Source of the DNA: Planctomycetota bacterium
Lineage (GTDB): Bacteria > Planctomycetota > UBA1135 > UBA2386
NCBI GenBank assembly: GCA_016235155.1
Contig: JACRLW010000133.1
Span: 1 to 33,428 of the forward strand
Direction of reading: 5' to 3'
Length of the DNA: 33,428 nt
In this document: in pieces, positions 1 to 8,946 of the stretch
Layout: the number at the start of each line of letters is the position of its first letter
Position numbering within the stretch: the first letter of the stretch is position 1
Program-made: the position numbers and the translations under genes
The notes under the pieces: generated by a model
Seen by the model: the letters and a program-made list of their open reading frames with translations, nothing else
Told to the model about the DNA's origin: nothing
Database searches by the model: none

Positions 1-96
1 CTGCAGGGACTGCCGCTCCACGCGCAAGCGCTCGTGCTGCACGCCAACGGCAGCACGCGCTTCACCAACCTCTGGAGCGAAGCCGCGATCCGGTAG
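1..96 (+). CDS. C-terminal end of a secreted protein (partial)
   Basis: Only the last 31 codons and the TAG stop lie in the window. They read LQGLPLHAQALVLHANGS and then RFTNLWSEAAIR. The pattern of a short hydrophobic strand ending in a Q-x-L-V-L segment, then a G and a T-N motif, resembles the last 30 residues of the subtilases at 6317-14392 and of the secreted protein at 1691-2794. I therefore infer another exported protein with the same C-terminal domain. The minus-strand TrkH frame is also open across these bases, so part of this reading could be a shadow of that gene. The function of the missing N-terminal part cannot be judged. Confidence 0.5.
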   Translation: MQGLPLHAQALVLHANGSTRFTNLWSEAAIR

Positions 97-1592
97 CGGG
101 CCTTGCGCCTGGCACACGACTCGACGCGCGCATCCAGCACGCGCAGCGCGCGCTCGCGCCAGTTCGCGAGCCAGGTGCCGGGGTGGATGGCGACCAGGAC
201 GGCGAGGAACTCGAAGCGGCCGAGCAGCATGTCGAGCATCAGCACGAGCTTGAGGTGCGGCGCGAGCGAGGGTGAGGTGATGCCGGTCGTGAAGCCGCAG
301 GTGGTGGTGGCGCCGACCACCTCGACGAGGGCGTCGAGGGGGGAGTGACCGCGGAGGACGAAGGGCAGCCACGACAAGAGGATCGTCGCGGCGAACAGGA
401 TGCCGACGACCAGCACGCGGCGGACGACGTCGTCACCGACCGGCGCGCCGGCGACGCGCAGTTCGACGACCGACCGTCTCGCGAGGGAACTGCGCAGGAC
501 CCAACGCCGCAGCGCGGCGAATGCGATCGACAGGCGCGCGGTCTTGAAGCCGCCCGCCGTCGAACCGGCGGCGCCGCCGACGATCATCGCGAGGCAGAGC
601 GCGAGCTTGCTGCCCTGGTCGAGCGCGACGATCGGCGTCGAAGCGAAGCCGGCGGTGGTCTGGGCGGAGAACGCGAGCAGAGCACCGTGCCAGAGGCGTT
701 CGTCGAGCGGGCGGTCGCCGAAGTAGCCCATCGCGCGCACGAGCAACGCGGCGACGACCAGCGCGATCGTGAGGCCGACGAGCACCTGACGCCGCGCGAG
801 CCGCGCTGCGGGACCGCGGAGGCCCAAGCCGAGCCAGAGCAGGGGCGTCGCGCCCGCGATCGAACCGGCGGTGACGAGGACCTGCGCGGCGGGGGAGAGC
901 GTCGCGACGCCTCCCGCATCCGGGCTCGCGCCGCAGGTTGCGACCGCGCCGAACGCGTAGACCAGCGCACGCAGCGGCGCGAGTCCGGTGAGCGTCAATG
1001 CGGCGGCGAGCGCTGACGTGAGCGCGACGTAGGCGCACGACGCGCGCATCGCGTCGCGGCGTGCGCTTGCACGGTCCTCGCGATCCGCGTCGCCGTCGGC
1101 GAGTCCCAGCGCGCTCGCGTCGGGAGTCGTCAACACGGCGACGACGAGCAACACGATCACGAGGCCGCCGATCCACCCGAGCCAGGCGCGCGCGAACAAC
1201 AGCGCGGGCGCCGCGCCGTCGGGCGTCATCATCGAGAGGCCCGTCGTGGTCAGCGCCGAGAGCGCCTCGAAGACCGCGTCGAATCGGGTCAGCCGCGCAT
1301 AGGTCGACAGCGGCAACGCCATCGCGAGCGGGACGAGGAGGAAGAACAGCACGGCGACGACGCGTACCTCGCTGCGCCTCGGCGCCGGCAGCGCCCCGCC
1401 CCGGAACAGGAGCCACACCAGCGCGAAGACCGCGGCGGGGATCGCGGCGCGGGTCGCAAACGCCGTGTCCGAAGCACCCAACGCGACCAGCGCGGGCGCC
1501 GCGGTCACGAGCGAGGCGGGCAAGGACGCCTTCCCGACGAGTTGCCGCACCAGCGCGGGTCGGACGGTCTGGCTCTCGGCCTCGTTCGGCAT
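1..1592 (-). CDS. trkH: TrkH-family potassium uptake channel subunit (3' end not resolved)
   Basis: This is an integral inner-membrane K+ channel subunit of the Trk/Ktr superfamily, which normally works with a cytoplasmic TrkA/KtrA gating protein; no trkA is visible here. The frame from ATG at 1592 is hydrophobic throughout. It contains the four pore-loop repeats expected of the family: LTTTGLS (about residue 114), VATCGAS (218), QTTAGFAS (311) and TTTCGFTTG (429). It also has the conserved GSTAGGFKTAR segment (343-353). The last helix and the GRFEF motif end near residue 470, about position 180. No stop codon occurs in this frame down to position 1, so the true C-terminus lies outside the window or the last 50 codons are extra. 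The frame crosses the antisense gene end at 96. The region upstream (1593-1690) is a short divergent intergenic space. Confidence 0.85.
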   Translation of the reverse strand, partial: MPNEAESQTVRPALVRQLVGKASLPASLVTAAPALVALGASDTAFATRAAIPAAVFALVWLLFRGGALPAPRRSEVRVVAVLFFLLVPLAMALPLSTYARLTRFDAVFEALSALTTTGLSMMTPDGAAPALLFARAWLGWIGGLVIVLLVVAVLTTPDASALGLADGDADREDRASARRDAMRASCAYVALTSALAAALTLTGLAPLRALVYAFGAVATCGASPDAGGVATLSPAAQVLVTAGSIAGATPLLWLGLGLRGPAARLARRQVLVGLTIALVVAALLVRAMGYFGDRPLDERLWHGALLAFSAQTTAGFASTPIVALDQGSKLALCLAMIVGGAAGSTAGGFKTARLSIAFAALRRWVLRSSLARRSVVELRVAGAPVGDDVVRRVLVVGILFAATILLSWLPFVLRGHSPLDALVEVVGATTTCGFTTGITSPSLAPHLKLVLMLDMLLGRFEFLAVLVAIHPGTWLANWRERALRVLDARVESCARRKARYRIAASLQRLVKRVLPLACSTSACAWSGSPC

Positions 1593-1690
1593 CGCGCGGA
1601 TTGGATCGCGCGTGCGGGCATCACGCCACTTCCCGGAATGACGGAGCGATGACACGCGCCTTGCGACCGCGACCTAGCGTGCGCCTCGCC

Positions 1691-2794
1691 ATGCGACTCC
1701 TCACCAGCCTCGTCTTCACCGTTGCCTGCTCCGCGCTCGCGGCACAGGGCTACGTGTATCTCCCCGCTTCGCTCAACCTCCAGAACCAGGAGGCCGTCGA
1801 CTACGTGATCCGGCCGTTCATGCAGCAGGATTGCCGCGCGCAGTTCCTCTTCGACGCGCTCGAGGTCGGCGCGACGACGCTGACGATCGACCAGCTCGCG
1901 CTGCGCTACGACGGCCCGATCCCGCGCGTCGGCGCGCCCGGACCGTTCACGATGCAACGCCTGCGCATCCGAGTCGGCGCGACCGACGTCGCCGCGCCGT
2001 GCGCGACGTTCGCCGACAACCTCTCGCAGCCGCTGGTCACCGTGTTCGACGGCCCGTTCACCTACTCGCCCGATCCGGGCAGCCAGGTCCCGCACCCGTG
2101 GGGCGTCGGTGGGATGGACTTCGCATTCACCGCGCCGGCGACCGTCACCATCCAAAGCGGCGGGCACCTCGTGATCGAGCTGATCGTCGAGGGCAACCTC
2201 GGCGGCGGGCTCGCGCACACGATCCTCGACGCGGCGCGCGGCATCGGCGGCCCGGTCGACGGCACCGCGATCACGACCGGGCAAGGTTGCGCCGCGGCCA
2301 TCGGCGCGCCCGTGGCGACGATCACATCGACCGGACGTCACGCGCCGGGCGCGGCGCACTTCGTCGCGGGCGCGAACCTCGGCGCCAACGCGCCGGGCTT
2401 CCTGCTGCTCGGCATCAGCGACCAGTTCGGCGCGATCGGCGCTCTGCCCTTCGGCCTGCCGGGTACGACGTGCTCGCTCTACAACAGCGCGGAGTTCGCG
2501 CTGCCCGTCGGAGCGGACTCGAGCGGCGCGGTCCTCGCCGGTCCGACGACCGCGATCAGCGTGCCGGCGATCCCGACGCTGCTCGGCGCCATGCTTTTCG
2601 AGCAGTTCGTGACGATCGTCCCGGGCGCCAACCCGTTCGATCTCGTGCTCAGCGATCAGCGCGCGGTCACCCTCGGGCCGTGGAACGCCCCGAGCCGCGG
2701 CACCTGGATGATCAGCCACGGCACCGACGCGAACTCTCCGGTCGCCGACGCCGTCGACGTGCTCGGCCTCGCGATTCGTCTGCGCACGCTCTGA
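1691..2794 (+). CDS. Secreted protein with planctomycete-type C-terminal domain, function unknown
   Basis: This is a 367-residue exported protein. The chosen ATG at 1691 gives a compact signal peptide, MRLLTSLVFTVACSALAAQG, with cleavage likely after ALAAQ. An in-frame ATG at 1648 would add 14 Arg-rich residues and cannot be excluded. The first 200 residues are beta-rich, with a double-glycine segment near VEGNLGGGLAH, and match no enzyme family I recognise. The last 110 residues resemble the C-terminal domain of the three subtilases downstream. They keep the LPFGL-x-G-x3-CSL-x2-S-x-E block, a central D-x2-G, then LLGA-x-LF-x-Q and a final ANPF-x-L-x-LSDQ. It lies 26 bases upstream of the histidine kinase, so the three genes may be co-transcribed. 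Confidence 0.8.
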   Translation: MRLLTSLVFTVACSALAAQGYVYLPASLNLQNQEAVDYVIRPFMQQDCRAQFLFDALEVGATTLTIDQLALRYDGPIPRVGAPGPFTMQRLRIRVGATDVAAPCATFADNLSQPLVTVFDGPFTYSPDPGSQVPHPWGVGGMDFAFTAPATVTIQSGGHLVIELIVEGNLGGGLAHTILDAARGIGGPVDGTAITTGQGCAAAIGAPVATITSTGRHAPGAAHFVAGANLGANAPGFLLLGISDQFGAIGALPFGLPGTTCSLYNSAEFALPVGADSSGAVLAGPTTAISVPAIPTLLGAMLFEQFVTIVPGANPFDLVLSDQRAVTLGPWNAPSRGTWMISHGTDANSPVADAVDVLGLAIRLRTL

Positions 2795-2820
2795 CTCGAG
2801 CGCGCTACTCTCCGCCGCCG

Positions 2821-3798
2821 GTGCGCAGTTCCGTCGTCTTTGCCGTCCTCCTCGCGTTGTCCGCCGCGCTGCTCGCGTGGTGGTTGACGTTCGCGGTGCG
2901 TGAAGCGGGCGCGCTCGAGCGCGCAGGCGAGTCGTTGATCGCGGCCGACGTCGATGCCGCGGCGCGGGCGTTCGGGGCCGACGACCGCTTCGGATTGGCC
3001 GAACTCGCGCGCGGCCGGCGGCGCATGTTTCTCAGCGAGGCCGTGGTCTTCGCACTGGCGATCGTCGTCGCCGCGCTGTTGTTCGTCGCGAGCAAGCGCG
3101 CGGAGCGGCGCGTGCTGACCAGCTACTCGCGGTTCCTCGCCGGAGCGACGCACGAGTTGAAGACGCCGCTCGCGACGATCCGCCTCGGCCTCGAGACCGT
3201 GGCCGACGAGCGACTCGACGCGACCGCGCGCGCGCGCTACCTGCGCGCGATGCTCGGCGAGACCGGCCGCCTCGAACGCGGCATCTCGAACCTGCTCGCG
3301 AGCGCCGCGCTGCGCGCCGAAGGGGTCGTGCTGCACGAAGAACTCGGCGACCTCGCCGACGACCTCCGCGCCGCGGTCCTTGCGATGCAGGCCCGCGCGG
3401 ATGCGGCGGGCGTGTCGCTCGAACTCGGCGCGACGTCGTCCGCGCCCGCGGATCGCGACGCCCACGCGCTGCGCCTCCTGCTGCACAACCTGATCGACAA
3501 CGCGATCAAGTTCTCCGCGCGCGGCGGGGTCGTCCGGGTCGCGCTGGCGGTCGACGGCGATCGCGCGCGGATCTTGATCGACGACCACGGCCTCGGCATC
3601 GCCGGCGCCGACCTCGCGCGCATCTTCGAGCCGTTCTGGCGCGGCGACCACGCCGCCGGCGGCGCGGGGCTCGGGCTCCACCTCGCCCGCGAACTCGCGC
3701 GCGCGCACGGCGGCGAGATCGAAGCGCGCAGCGAGGGTCCCGGACGCGGCGCGTCGTTCGTCGTCGATCTGCCGCTCGCGGCGAGGCCGGCGCCATGA
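2821..3798 (+). CDS. Membrane sensor histidine kinase
   Basis: This is a compact 325-residue two-component sensor kinase of the inner membrane. The start is GTG at 2821; it places a membrane helix at residues 4-22, while the first in-frame ATG falls after that helix. A short region of about 45 residues separates it from a second helix (73-90), so the external sensor part is very small. The HisKA motif is GATHELKTPLATIRL with the phosphorylated His at residue 111. The ATPase domain has the N box (HNLIDNAIKFS), a G1 box DDHGLGI and a G2 box GAGLGLHLARELARAHGG. No HAMP domain is evident. Its stop overlaps the ATG of the response regulator (ATGA, 3795-3798), which strongly suggests a cognate pair with translational coupling. 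The signal is unknown. Confidence 0.9.
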   Translation: MRSSVVFAVLLALSAALLAWWLTFAVREAGALERAGESLIAADVDAAARAFGADDRFGLAELARGRRRMFLSEAVVFALAIVVAALLFVASKRAERRVLTSYSRFLAGATHELKTPLATIRLGLETVADERLDATARARYLRAMLGETGRLERGISNLLASAALRAEGVVLHEELGDLADDLRAAVLAMQARADAAGVSLELGATSSAPADRDAHALRLLLHNLIDNAIKFSARGGVVRVALAVDGDRARILIDDHGLGIAGADLARIFEPFWRGDHAAGGAGLGLHLARELARAHGGEIEARSEGPGRGASFVVDLPLAARPAP

Positions 3799-4484
3799 GC
3801 CGGCGTCTGCTCGTCGTCGAGGACGAAGGCCCGCTCGGCGAGATGATCCGCGACAACCTCCAGTTGCACGGTCACGACGTCGAGTTGGTGCGCGACGGCC
3901 GCGCCGCGGTCGATCGCCTCGCGCTCGGCGGCATCGACCTCGTCGTGCTCGACATCATGTTGCCGCTGCTCGACGGCTTCGAAGTCCTGCGCCAGCTCCG
4001 CGCCCGCGGCGACGAAGTGCCGGTGCTCGTGCTCTCGGCGAAGGCGCGCGACGAGGACCGCATCCGCGGGCTGGAACTCCGCGCCGACGACTACCTCACC
4101 AAGCCGTTCCACCTGCGCGAACTGCTCTTGCGCGTCGACGCGTTGCTGCGGCGCGCGGCGTCGCGGCCCGGCGAGATCGACGCGCTGCGCCTCGGCGACC
4201 GCACTGCCGACCTGCGCGCGATGCGCATCGTGCGCGACGACGGCACGAGCCAGGAACTCACCGCGACGGAAGCGCGGCTCCTCCGTCTGCTCGCTGCGCG
4301 CGCCGGCGAAGTCGTCGGCCGCGCGGAGCTCGTGCGCCAACTCTTCGGTCCCGCGACGCCGATGACGTCGCGCACGCTCGACAACCTCGTGCTGCACCTG
4401 CGCAAGCTCGTCGAACCCGATCCCGCGTCGCCGCGCTTCCTGCACACGGTGCGCGGCGTGGGTTGGCGGCTCGATCCGGGATAG
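3795..4484 (+). CDS. OmpR/PhoB-family response regulator
   Basis: This is a 229-residue transcriptional regulator. It has a receiver domain (residues 4-115) with the acidic pair E9/D10, the phospho-acceptor D53 in VLDIMLPLLDGF, S81 in the switch position and K103 in YLTKPF. A winged-helix DNA-binding domain follows (about 125-228), with the OmpR features LTATEARLLRLLAARAGEVV and the terminal TVRGVGWRLDP. It overlaps the upstream kinase by four bases and is its likely partner. The target genes are not evident; the secreted protein at 1691-2794 and the convergent phosphatase are neighbours but show no obvious operator repeats. Confidence 0.93.
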   Translation: MSRRLLVVEDEGPLGEMIRDNLQLHGHDVELVRDGRAAVDRLALGGIDLVVLDIMLPLLDGFEVLRQLRARGDEVPVLVLSAKARDEDRIRGLELRADDYLTKPFHLRELLLRVDALLRRAASRPGEIDALRLGDRTADLRAMRIVRDDGTSQELTATEARLLRLLAARAGEVVGRAELVRQLFGPATPMTSRTLDNLVLHLRKLVEPDPASPRFLHTVRGVGWRLDPG

Positions 4485-4490
4485 ACCAAG

Positions 4491-5453
4491 TCAGCGCGAT
4501 CGCGTCCTCAGCACCCGCGCGAAGTCGGGGATCGGCGTCGGGCGGCCGCCGCGGTCCTCGATGCGCTCGGTCGCGGCGAGCTTGGCGACGTCGAGCCAGG
4601 AACCGTAGGTCGGGTTGGGCAGCATGAACCAGCGCGTGCCGAACCACGCGGCGAAGTCGTCGGTGCGGAGCGCGCGCTCGGCTTCGAGCGATTCGGAGTG
4701 GCGTCGGAGGCTCGCGGCGTCGTGCTTCGCGGGATCGAGCGACGGTCGCACTCCTGACATGAAGTCGCCGAGGTCGTCGCCGAACAACATCAGGATGCGG
4801 AACGACTTCGCGACGTGCGCGCGACGCGTGCCCTTGTCCGAGCCCCAGTCGGGCTGTTCCTCGAAGGTGAGCACGACGTCGACCGTCTCGGTGTCCGCGA
4901 GCGGGAAGCCGAGTCGCGCGAGGTTCGCGCGCGTTCGGTCCTCGGCGTCGTGACTGCGATTCGTGACGTAGAAGATCGTCACGCCCATTTGCGCCGCGGA
5001 CGCGAGGAACTCGACCGCTCCGGGCAAGGGCGACGCCTGCGCCTCGTCGACCCACTGCGACCACGCGGCGCTCGAGTGGGACGTCCCGCTCGAGATGCGC
5101 CGTGCGGCGTACGGCGAGTTGTCGAGCACCGTCTCGTCCACGTCGACGACGATCGCCCACGGCAGGTCGCGGTAGTCGGACTGCGCCGACTGCTTCTGTG
5201 ACGACTGCTTCTGTGCGGACTGCTCGAGTGCCGCGGTCCAGTCGCGGTCGTTGCGCGCGATCTCGAGCAAGGGGCGCGCGGCGTTGAAGGTCTGCCGGCA
5301 GAGGGCCCGGTATTCCGCGCTGTGCTGGACCCAGATCACCGCGAGCAACGCGGGATCACGGCTCGGATCGGGCGGCTGCGGGGAGTCCTGCGCGCACAGC
5401 GGAAGGACGAGAGCGGCGGAGACGAACGGTGCGAGGACGGCGGCGCGGACCAT
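4491..5453 (-). CDS. HAD-superfamily acid phosphatase, e(P4)/class B-like
   Basis: This is an exported phosphomonoesterase or 5'-nucleotidase of the HAD superfamily, expected to act in the periplasm. The catalytic motif is VVDVDETVLDNS, with nucleophile D104 and acid/base D106 counted from ATG 5453. Motif II is the TNRS segment after VTIFYV, and the metal-binding motif IV is LFGDDLGDF. The ATG at 5453 gives a clean signal peptide ending ALVLPLCAQ. An ATG at 5504 would add 17 Arg-rich residues. The cysteine in LPLC sits where a lipobox would be, but Leu at -1 is poor for lipoprotein processing, so secretion type is uncertain. A Q/S/K-rich linker (SAQKQSSQKQSAQ) precedes the catalytic core and is encoded by a small tandem repeat. 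The gene converges with the response regulator, six bases away. Confidence 0.85.
   Translation of the reverse strand: MVRAAVLAPFVSAALVLPLCAQDSPQPPDPSRDPALLAVIWVQHSAEYRALCRQTFNAARPLLEIARNDRDWTAALEQSAQKQSSQKQSAQSDYRDLPWAIVVDVDETVLDNSPYAARRISSGTSHSSAAWSQWVDEAQASPLPGAVEFLASAAQMGVTIFYVTNRSHDAEDRTRANLARLGFPLADTETVDVVLTFEEQPDWGSDKGTRRAHVAKSFRILMLFGDDLGDFMSGVRPSLDPAKHDAASLRRHSESLEAERALRTDDFAAWFGTRWFMLPNPTYGSWLDVAKLAATERIEDRGGRPTPIPDFARVLRTRSR
5188..5223. repeat. 15-bp tandem repeat, 2.4 copies, inside the phosphatase gene
   Basis: The units gactgcttctgtgac (5188-5202) and gactgcttctgtgcg (5203-5217) are followed by a partial copy, gactgc. Read on the minus strand they encode the Gln/Ser/Lys linker of the phosphatase. 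Because the unit is a multiple of three, copy-number change would only lengthen or shorten the linker. Confidence 0.8.
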
Positions 5454-5521
5454 GCGGCGCGGCAGAGTAGCCGTGATCGACGGCTTGCGCGCGAGTGCCC
5501 GCACGGGTCTCGTTCGTCCCC

Positions 5522-6301
5522 ATGCGCGTCATCGAGTGCTCGTCGCAGGACCAGGCCGCGGAACTCGTCGCCGCGGAGATCCTCGCCGCTCTGCGGCAGA
5601 AGCCCGGACTCGTGCTGGGGCTCGCGACCGGCTCGACGCCGATCGGCGTCTACCAGCGGTTGATCGCCGCGAAGCGCGCGGGCGCCGCCGACTTCTCGCG
5701 CGTGCGGACGTTCAACCTCGACGAGTACATCGGATTGCCCGCGGATCATCCGCAGAGCTACCGGCACTTCATGCGCGCGCAGCTCTTCGACGGGATCGGC
5801 CTCCCGCGGCACCACGTGCACTTCCCGCCGACGGACGGCAACGACCTCCCGGGCGCGTGCCGCGCCTACGAACAGGCGATCAAGTCGGCGGGCGGCATCG
5901 ACGTCCAACTGCTCGGCATCGGCAGCAACGGGCACATCGGCTTCAACGAGCCGACCTCGTCGCTGGCGTCGCGCACGCGCGTCAAGACCCTGACCGACAA
6001 GACGCTCGCCGACAACGCGCGCTTCTACGGCAAGGGCGAGGCGCAACCGCAGCTCGCGACGACGATGGGCGTCGGGACGATCCTCGAAGCGCGGCGGATC
6101 CTCCTGCAGAGCTTCGGGACGAAGAAGGCCGAGGCGATCCGGCAGGCGGTCGAGGGTCCGGTGTCGAGCTTCTGGCCCGCGAGTGCCCTGCAACTCCATC
6201 CCGACGTCACGTTCTTCCTCGACGCCGACTCGGCATCGCTGTTGACGATGCGCGAGTACTACCGGCGCGTGCGGAAGAACGAGATCGAGCTCGGCGGCTG
6301 A
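5522..6301 (+). CDS. nagB: Glucosamine-6-phosphate deaminase
   Basis: This cytoplasmic enzyme converts glucosamine 6-phosphate to fructose 6-phosphate and ammonia, feeding amino sugars into glycolysis. The 259-residue product is close to the usual NagB length of about 260. It shows the substrate phosphate loop GLATGSTPIGVY (residues 33-44), the FNLDEYIGLP motif with the catalytic Asp at 67, and GIGSNGHIGFNEP with His138 and Glu143. These positions correspond to D72, H143 and E148 of the E. coli enzyme. The start at ATG 5522 is the usual family start; the frame extends upstream to 5495 without homology. No nagA or transporter is adjacent. The gene diverges from the phosphatase across 68 bases and converges on the first subtilase with 15 bases between. 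Confidence 0.95.
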   Translation: MRVIECSSQDQAAELVAAEILAALRQKPGLVLGLATGSTPIGVYQRLIAAKRAGAADFSRVRTFNLDEYIGLPADHPQSYRHFMRAQLFDGIGLPRHHVHFPPTDGNDLPGACRAYEQAIKSAGGIDVQLLGIGSNGHIGFNEPTSSLASRTRVKTLTDKTLADNARFYGKGEAQPQLATTMGVGTILEARRILLQSFGTKKAEAIRQAVEGPVSSFWPASALQLHPDVTFFLDADSASLLTMREYYRRVRKNEIELGG

Positions 6302-6316
6302 AGCCTGCGCTCGGCC

Positions 6317-8938
6317 TCAGTTGCCGACCAGCACGCGGATGGCGTTCGAGACCGCGAGGCCGAGCGGGTTCGCGGCGGGATCGACGACGAGGCACTGCGT
6401 GTGGAACAACGCCGCGATCAGCGCCGACTGGTTCGGCAGCGGGAGGATGAACGTCGCGGCGCCGGTCTGATCCGTCGGCGCGCTCACGGAGAGCTCGGTG
6501 CTCGCGAGCAGCGAGCAGCCGGGAGCGCCGAGAGCCGCGAGCGGGTACGGCAGGCCGCCGCCGAGCCAACTCGAGTCCGACGCGCCGAGGACCATCACCG
6601 CCGGCGCGTTCGAGCGGGCCTGACCCAAGGCGAGGTCGAGCGAGGTGCCGATCGCCGGCCTCGTCATCGCGACGTGGAACGGGATCGCGCCGGGTCCGCC
6701 GCCGGGGCAGTGGATGCGCAGCGCGGGGCGCATCGTCAGCGAGGCCGGCGACCAGGTGCCGCTCGCGTAGGTGGTGCGCGACCAGGTCGCCACGGTCGAG
6801 CCGACCGTCACGTTCGACAGCAGCGTCGTGCCGGCGCGATGGTCGACGCCGATCCAGACCAGACCGGCGGGGACGGTGACCGGCGGCGTGAACGAGCCGG
6901 CGTGGAAGCCCACGGCCGCGCCGATCGTGATCGTCGTCTGCGCGAGCGGGGTCGTCGCCGGACGGTTGTTGACGTTGGCGTAGATCGCCGCGCCGACCGT
7001 GACCGGCAGGCCGGTGTTGCTCCGCGAGAAGACCCCGATGCCGTCCAAGGTGACGGCGGTCGCGAGCGGCACCACGTAGCCGTACTCGCGATTGCTGGTC
7101 TCGACGACGAGCGTCCCGCCGTCGCGGTTGATCGACCCGCACACGTTCGGCGCGAACGCGCTGCCCGGGCACCCGGGGCCGTAGCTCGTCGCGCTGCCGG
7201 CGAGGTTCGTCGTCGGCAGGTCGTTCCACGCCCAGGCGAACGGCTGCGAAGCGCCGCCGCCGATCGTGACGGCGCGCGTGCGGATGGTGAGGGTGCCCGT
7301 GAGCGTCGAGACGAAGCGCACGACCTCGTAGAGATTGCGGGGCGACGTCGAACTCGCGAGCACCGCACCGCCGGAGTCGAGGATCTCGAGCTCGAGGTTC
7401 GACCATGCGGTCGACGTGACGTCGAGGCGGTGCCACGCGATCGCGATGGAGTAGGTCCGGCCCGCGGTCGCCGGAACGGTGAAGGTGTGCGCCATCGCCG
7501 ACGTCGACACCGACGCCGACCCGAACTGCCCGGACGACGCGGTGAAGTGGCTGCGGTCGTTGCGCAAGAAGCCCATGCCGAAGTCGTTGCGCGTCAGACC
7601 GGGGTTCTGCGCGGCGACGTCCTCGGTCGAAACCAGCAGGATCGCCTTGGTCTCGACCGCGGTGAGGGACGGGAAGCGACCGCGGAGCTGGGTCGCGGCG
7701 CCGCAGACCTGCGGCGATGCCATCGAGGTGCCCGACGCGACGTAGGTGCCCGGCTCGTTGTCGCGCGCGGCCATCACCGTCCCGACGCCGCAGGCGGCGA
7801 TGTCGGGGTAGAAGCGCTGTGAGTCGCCGGACATCGGTCCGCGCGACGAGAACGACGCGACCGTCTTGGCGGTCGGGTTCACCGCGCCGACCGCGAGCCC
7901 GTTCACGGCGCTCTGGCTGACGGTCGTCGAACCTGAACCCGGCCCCGAGTTGCCCGCGGCGACGCAGACCATGATGTCTGCGTTGAGCGCGGCGGAGTCG
8001 AGCGCCTGCTGCGAAGCGTCGAGCGGATCCGGCGAACCGGTGTACGAGAGGTTGGCGGCGACGATGCCGTACTGCGCGCGGTCGGCGGCCATCGTCTGCC
8101 AGGCGGTCGCCATCACCGCGAGGCTGCTGTTGCCGTTGGTCGAGTTCGCGATCGAGTAGCCGGCGATGCCGGCGCGCGGAGCATGGCCGTCGTCGGCGCT
8201 CGCGATGCCCCAGTTCGCGCCCGCGGCGATGCTCGCGACGCCCGTGCCGTGGCCGTGCACGTCGTCGGCGACCATCGATCCGAGCGCCCGATTGACCAGG
8301 AGCCGACTGCCGCCGATGCCGCCGCCCGTCAGATTGTTCGGGTCGCCGCCGACGAAGTAGGTGCGGTGCGGGCGACCGGTGCCGCCGACGTTCTCGTCCT
8401 GGCCCGTGTCCATGACGCCCGCGGTGACGCCGAGTCCCAGGTGTCCCTGGGCCTGGAGCACGTCGGCGTTGTGGTTGCTGGCGTTGGTCGCGGTGGCGAT
8501 CAGCGGAGCACGCGACTCGTCGGGCTGCACGAACGCGACGTTCGGCAACCGGCGAAGCGCGTCGAGCCGCGCCGGATCGATCTCGAGCGCGGCGGCATCG
8601 ATCAACCACCACTGCTGCGTGATGCGCGCACCGAGACGCTCGGCTGCGGCGACGAACGCCGCTTGATCGGCGACCACGGCGCGCTCGAGGCCCGCGACGA
8701 TCGCATCGACCTCGGCGGCGGGACGTCGCGCGAGGATCGCCTCGCGCAACGCGCTCAGATCGAAGCTGCGCTTCTCGAAGTGGACGATCCAGCGTTCCGT
8801 GCCGGGCCGCGCGCCGGGCAGGCCGTGCGTCGCGGTGCTTGCGAGGATCGGGGCGGGGGACGCGGACGCGTCCTGGGCGGCGCAAGACAGCGCAAGGCCC
8901 AGGACGACCGCGATGGCGCGAGTGAGGAAGGGCGTCAG
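6317..8938 (-). CDS. Secreted subtilisin-like S8 serine protease, paralog 1 (apparent CTG start)
   Basis: This is an exported subtilase of 873 residues if translation starts at CTG 8938-8936. The signal peptide reads LTPFLTRAIAVVLGLALSCA and ends AAQD, like that of paralog 2. There is no ATG, GTG or TTG in frame before TTG at 8749, which would remove the signal peptide and half of the propeptide. A GAGG motif lies eight bases before the CTG. The I9-like propeptide (about residues 40-140) carries the PGARPGTERWIVHF motif. The catalytic triad is D177 (GVMDTGQD), H230 (HGHGTGVAS) and S405 (SGTSMASPQV), with the oxyanion Asn in AAGNSGP. A beta-rich middle region follows, then the C-terminal domain ending LGLAVSNAIRVLVGN. 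It is the last gene of a three-paralog array, 46 bases after paralog 2. Substrate unknown. Confidence 0.88.
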   Translation of the reverse strand: MTPFLTRAIAVVLGLALSCAAQDASASPAPILASTATHGLPGARPGTERWIVHFEKRSFDLSALREAILARRPAAEVDAIVAGLERAVVADQAAFVAAAERLGARITQQWWLIDAAALEIDPARLDALRRLPNVAFVQPDESRAPLIATATNASNHNADVLQAQGHLGLGVTAGVMDTGQDENVGGTGRPHRTYFVGGDPNNLTGGGIGGSRLLVNRALGSMVADDVHGHGTGVASIAAGANWGIASADDGHAPRAGIAGYSIANSTNGNSSLAVMATAWQTMAADRAQYGIVAANLSYTGSPDPLDASQQALDSAALNADIMVCVAAGNSGPGSGSTTVSQSAVNGLAVGAVNPTAKTVASFSSRGPMSGDSQRFYPDIAACGVGTVMAARDNEPGTYVASGTSMASPQVCGAATQLRGRFPSLTAVETKAILLVSTEDVAAQNPGLTRNDFGMGFLRNDRSHFTASSGQFGSASVSTSAMAHTFTVPATAGRTYSIAIAWHRLDVTSTAWSNLELEILDSGGAVLASSTSPRNLYEVVRFVSTLTGTLTIRTRAVTIGGGASQPFAWAWNDLPTTNLAGSATSYGPGCPGSAFAPNVCGSINRDGGTLVVETSNREYGYVVPLATAVTLDGIGVFSRSNTGLPVTVGAAIYANVNNRPATTPLAQTTITIGAAVGFHAGSFTPPVTVPAGLVWIGVDHRAGTTLLSNVTVGSTVATWSRTTYASGTWSPASLTMRPALRIHCPGGGPGAIPFHVAMTRPAIGTSLDLALGQARSNAPAVMVLGASDSSWLGGGLPYPLAALGAPGCSLLASTELSVSAPTDQTGAATFILPLPNQSALIAALFHTQCLVVDPAANPLGLAVSNAIRVLVGN

Positions 8939-8946
8939 GGGAGAGA

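Noticed and set aside
433..1416. Long Arg-rich minus-strand frame of 327 codons
   Set aside because: It is an out-of-frame shadow of trkH. The trkH frame has pore loops and membrane helices, while this one is nearly all Arg, Ala and Asp.
5330..5453. Lipoprotein signal in the phosphatase
   Set aside because: A Cys follows the hydrophobic core, but Pro and Leu at -2 and -1 do not fit the lipobox, so I did not call it a lipoprotein.
5336..6199. Minus-strand frame of 287 codons opposite nagB
   Set aside because: nagB on the plus strand has all catalytic motifs; this frame is its antisense shadow.
6401..7822. Plus-strand frame of 473 codons opposite subtilase 1
   Set aside because: It is low-complexity Arg/Gly/Asp sequence with no motif; it arises from high GC content opposite a real gene. 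Similar frames at 8799-9980, 10359-11813 and 12221-14833 were left out for the same reason.
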